From Burkholderiales bacterium (GTDB taxonomy: Bacteria; Pseudomonadota; Gammaproteobacteria; Burkholderiales; JAEUOS01): a stretch of DNA of 54,474 nucleotides. Positions 52,028 to 54,474 of this stretch are shown piece by piece. Both the position numbers and the translations under genes were made by a program. Where the stretch lies: positions 1-54,474 of the forward strand of contig JAEUOS010000113.1 in NCBI GenBank assembly GCA_016790695.1, read 5' to 3'. Each line of letters starts with the position of its first letter. Position 1 is the first letter of the stretch. Under the pieces are notes generated by a model. It was not told where the DNA came from, did not search any database, and saw nothing but the letters and a program-made list of their open reading frames with translations.

Positions 52028-52990
52028 ATGAGCTACTGGAAACGCGCGATCACTGCACTCGCCCTGGCCGGGCTGGCGCCGCCGGCCCTGGCCCAGGCCT
52101 GGCCGGCCAAGCCGATCCGCATGATCATCCCGTTCGCGCCGGCCGGCCCGGCGGACCTGATCGGCCGGCCCACCGGACAGAAGCTCTCCGAACTCCTCGG
52201 CCAGCCCGTGATCATCGACAACCGCGCGGGCGCCGGCGGCAACGTCGGCGCCGCGGCGGTGGCCAAGAGCGCGCCCGACGGCTACACCGTGCTCGTCACC
52301 ACGACCGCGTTCGCGGTCAACGTCACGCTCTCGCCCAACCCCGGCTTCGACGCCGAGCGCGAGCTGATCCCGGTGGCGGCGATCGCGCGCCAGCCCAACC
52401 TGATCTTCGTCCACCCGTCGGTGCCGGCGAAGACCCTGGCCGACCTGATCGCGCACGCGAAGACCGCGAAGCTCTCGTTCGCCTCGCCCGGCAGCGGCAC
52501 CACGCCGCACCTGACCGCCGAGAACATCTTCAACGTCACCCACAAGCTCGACATGACCGCGATCCACTTCCGCGGCGCCGGCCCGGCGATCACCGCGGTG
52601 GTCGGCGGCGAGCCGCTCGTGGGTTCGGGCGCGCTGTCGACGCCGCTGCCGCACGTCAAGGCGGGCAAGCTGCGCGCCATCGCGGTGTCGAGCGCGGCGC
52701 GGGTGGCCGCGCTGCCCGACGTGCCGACGGCGGCCGAATCGGGCTTTCCCGGCATCAACGACGACACCTGGATCGCGCTCTTCGTCCCGGCCGGCACGCC
52801 GCCGGCGATCGTGCAGCGCCTCAACGAGGCGATCAACCAGATGCTGCAGCAGCCCGACCTGCGCGAGCGCCTCGCCGGCATGGCCTTCGAGCCGGTCGGC
52901 GGGCCGCAGCGCGCGTTCGCCGACTACGTCAAGGCCGAGATCGTCAAGTGGGGCCGCGTGGTGCGCGAGGGCAACATCAAGCCCGACTGA
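52028..52990 (+). CDS. Bug/TctC-family solute-binding protein, altered loop
   Basis: Periplasmic receptor of 320 residues, ATG at 52028 after CAGGAGACGG. Signal peptide to about residue 23 (AITALALAGLAPPALAQ). Motifs: PIRMIIPFAPAGPADLIGR, VIIDNRAGAGGNVGAAA and APDGYTVLV. The otherwise constant Gly-Gly of the first ligand loop (PGGxxD) is Ala-Gly here, and the usual acidic E of VENR is D, so the ligand may differ from those of the other four Bug proteins. It diverges from the selenoprotein gene and is followed by a convergent flavoprotein gene. Confidence 0.92.
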   Translation: MSYWKRAITALALAGLAPPALAQAWPAKPIRMIIPFAPAGPADLIGRPTGQKLSELLGQPVIIDNRAGAGGNVGAAAVAKSAPDGYTVLVTTTAFAVNVTLSPNPGFDAERELIPVAAIARQPNLIFVHPSVPAKTLADLIAHAKTAKLSFASPGSGTTPHLTAENIFNVTHKLDMTAIHFRGAGPAITAVVGGEPLVGSGALSTPLPHVKAGKLRAIAVSSAARVAALPDVPTAAESGFPGINDDTWIALFVPAGTPPAIVQRLNEAINQMLQQPDLRERLAGMAFEPVGGPQRAFADYVKAEIVKWGRVVREGNIKPD

Positions 52991-53014
52991 GGTCTGCCGG
53001 CGGCGCGCGCCGCG

Positions 53015-54262
53015 TCAGATGAAGCGCGTCGAGGGCCGCATCCCCAGATAGTGCTGGCCCGCCGACTGCAGGTGCAGCGGGTTGGACTGGATCTGCTGGG
53101 TCACCGCGTGCATGTCGCGCAGGCGGCGCTCGAACGGGTTGGCGGCGAAGATCGCGGTCGCGCCGGCGTCGGCGTAGGTGTCGCGCGCGACCTTGGCGGC
53201 CTCGCCGATCGCGTAGGTCGACGCCAGGCGCATCGCGACGCGGTGCTCGTAGGCGTGCGTGCCGGTGGCCGCGCAGGCGTGCCACGACGCGGCCAGCGTC
53301 TGCCCGAGCCAGGCGCGCATCGAGGCGATGCGCGCCTCCGACACCGCGACGCGCGCCTGGATCACCGCGCTGTCGCGCAACAGCGTGCTGCCGGACGACG
53401 GCGTCTTGCGGCCGGCCAGTTCGATGAAGGCGTCGAGCATCGCGCGCGCGATGCCGAGCGCGACCGCCGAGAAGCCCGCCTGGTACACCGCGGTCGGCGA
53501 GAACCGGTACAGCGGGCCGGCCTCGCGGCGCTCGGTCTCCGGGTCGGGCACGGCGTCGGGGGGCAACTGCAGGTCGCGCCCCACGCCGCGCGGCACCACG
53601 CAGTGCGCGGCCGGCACGAACAGGTCGGTCACCGCGTAGGTGTCGCTGCCGGTGCCGGCGAGCCCGATCACGTCCCAGGTGGCGTCGACGATGCGCACCG
53701 CGTCGCGCGGAAACAGCGCGGTGCGCTCGACGACGCTGCCGTCGGCCTTCCGCTGCGGCGTGCCGTCGGCCGCGCACACCGTGCAATGGCCGCCGAGCCA
53801 GGTCGAGTGGCGGCTGCCGCTGCCGAACCCCCAGGTGCCGCTGACGCGCCAGCCGCCGTCGACGGCGACGGCGCGGCACGGCCCCTGCGGGAACCCCCAG
53901 GACAGCACCGCGCGCGGCGCGCCGAACATCGCGCGCGCCGCGTCGGCCGGCATGTAGGCCGCCGCCATCGCGCAGCCGTTGCTCTGCGCGACGCTCCAGG
54001 CCGCGCTGGCGTCGCCGCGCGCGATGTCGAACACCACCTCGGCGAAGGTCGGCAGGTCGAGCTCCGCGCCGCCCGCCGCGCGCGGCAGCAGCATGCGAAA
54101 CATCTGCGCGTCGAACAGCGCGTCCTGCACGTCGGCCGGCAGGCCCTTGGCCGCCTCGATGCGCGGCGCGGCCGCGTCCAGCAACGGCGTGAGCGCGCGC
54201 GCGCGCGCGATCCAGTCGGCCGGCGCGGCGACGATGCCGGGGGGGAGGTCGCTGGGATTCAA
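53015..54262 (-). CDS. Acyl-CoA dehydrogenase-fold flavin monooxygenase (HsaA/DszC-like)
   Basis: A 415-residue protein with the acyl-CoA dehydrogenase fold but group D flavin-monooxygenase features: LPADVQDALFDAQMFRMLLPRAAGGAE, ARGDASAAWSVAQSNG, WRVSGTWGFGSGSRHSTWLGG and TWDVIGLAGTGSDTYAVTDLFVP. The typical acyl-CoA dehydrogenase catalytic block (YEGT) is missing; the end reads DAGATAIFAANPFERRLRDMHAVTQQ, as in HsaA, DszC and HpaB-like hydroxylases. These use reduced flavin from a separate reductase to hydroxylate aromatic or sulfur compounds. No reductase gene is adjacent. The ATG at 54262 fits the family. Confidence 0.88.
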   Translation of the reverse strand: MNPSDLPPGIVAAPADWIARARALTPLLDAAAPRIEAAKGLPADVQDALFDAQMFRMLLPRAAGGAELDLPTFAEVVFDIARGDASAAWSVAQSNGCAMAAAYMPADAARAMFGAPRAVLSWGFPQGPCRAVAVDGGWRVSGTWGFGSGSRHSTWLGGHCTVCAADGTPQRKADGSVVERTALFPRDAVRIVDATWDVIGLAGTGSDTYAVTDLFVPAAHCVVPRGVGRDLQLPPDAVPDPETERREAGPLYRFSPTAVYQAGFSAVALGIARAMLDAFIELAGRKTPSSGSTLLRDSAVIQARVAVSEARIASMRAWLGQTLAASWHACAATGTHAYEHRVAMRLASTYAIGEAAKVARDTYADAGATAIFAANPFERRLRDMHAVTQQIQSNPLHLQSAGQHYLGMRPSTRFI

Positions 54263-54343
54263 GCGGTGGGCGCGCGCGGTGGGCGATCGGGGATTCGGCG
54301 GAGCATTCTAGCGTGCGCACCCGCCCCGGACGCGACGCCGCGC

Positions 54344-54349
54344 TATCAT
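54344..54349 (+). promoter_or_regulatory. Possible -10 box of the cupin gene
   Basis: TATCAT followed by CGGCGCC, 31 bases before the proposed CTG start. It is the same kind of isolated TA-rich hexamer found before several other genes here. Confidence 0.35.
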
Positions 54350-54379
54350 CGGCGCCTTTCCAAGACCGGGGACCCAAAA

Positions 54380-54474
54380 CTGAGCACCGACCTGCCGCCG
54401 ATCCGCCGCCTCGTATCCGCCGACGATGCCGAGGGCCGTTCCAGCCACGTCGAGGACGCGCCGGCGCGCGCGGT
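54380..54474 (+). CDS. Cupin-domain protein, 3' end outside window
   Basis: Only the first 31 codons are inside the window: an L-or-M start, then STDLPPIRRLVSADDAEG and a short run to the edge. The LPPIRRxV...D-x-G-R-S pattern is the usual N-terminus of small cupin proteins in Burkholderiales. No ATG, GTG or TTG is available in frame between the likely promoter and STDLPP; the codon at the right place is CTG (54380), so a CTG start is proposed. Function unknown. Confidence 0.55.
   Translation, partial: MSTDLPPIRRLVSADDAEGRSSHVEDAPARA

Overview
The window is very GC-rich (roughly 70% or more by eye), densely coding, and has the gene content and order of a betaproteobacterium of the order Burkholderiales. 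The best taxonomic evidence is the conserved block dprA / LysM protein / def-fmt-htpX-rsmB-DUF4390-ntrY-ntrX, a DUF3567 protein, and five periplasmic Bug (TctC-type) solute-binding proteins scattered without their membrane partners, a pattern known from Bordetella-like bacteria. No rRNA, tRNA, CRISPR array, phage or insertion sequence was seen. No gene-free stretch exceeds 300 bases.

Layout. (1) 1-5 kb: the end of an alpha/beta hydrolase, a Bug protein, a small glycine-zipper lipoprotein and topoisomerase III. (2) 5-17 kb: housekeeping block. dprA and a LysM protein run leftward, separated by a clear terminator hairpin. def, fmt, htpX, rsmB, DUF4390, ntrY, ntrX, a CobW-like protein without a P-loop and an LpxR-type outer-membrane deacylase run rightward, mostly with overlapping ends. 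(3) 17-19 kb: DUF3567, a Bcr/CflA exporter and a rhodanese. (4) 19-29 kb: a sugar-acid locus. A GntR/FCD regulator sits between a Gfo/Idh oxidoreductase and a run of Bug protein, uronate dehydrogenase (Udh), TRAP transporter DctPQM, a GarD/UxaA-type dehydratase and a beta-propeller lactonase. Together these give uptake and oxidative breakdown of hexuronate: uronate to aldarolactone, to aldarate, to a keto-deoxy sugar acid. Two near-identical operator-like sites flank the regulator. (5) 28.8-40.5 kb: catabolic and redox genes (DHA2 exporter, GST, acyl-CoA ligase, acyl-CoA dehydrogenase, two hydrolases, a molybdopterin oxidoreductase, Bug, small monooxygenase, enoyl-CoA hydratase). (6) 40.7-45.3 kb: a 1154-residue repetitive exported protein ending in a PEP-CTERM sorting signal, overlapping a LeuB-type dehydrogenase. 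(7) 45.3-54.5 kb: Bug, MBL hydrolase, LysR, GMC oxidoreductase, TfdA/TauD dioxygenase, a small lytic transglycosylase, a hidden selenoprotein, another Bug, a flavin monooxygenase of the acyl-CoA dehydrogenase fold, and the start of a cupin gene.

The most interesting items are: a short minus-strand gene at 51691-51918 that standard gene finding would miss, because it reads through an in-frame UGA in a selenoprotein W motif (YCSG-U-GYK) and has a SECIS-like hairpin at the right distance; a decayed fragment of a GMC oxidoreductase 3' end at 45288-45396, about 79% identical without gaps to the intact gene 3.2 kb away; the uronate locus with its paired operators; and the PEP-CTERM protein with two to three tandem units of about 200 residues.
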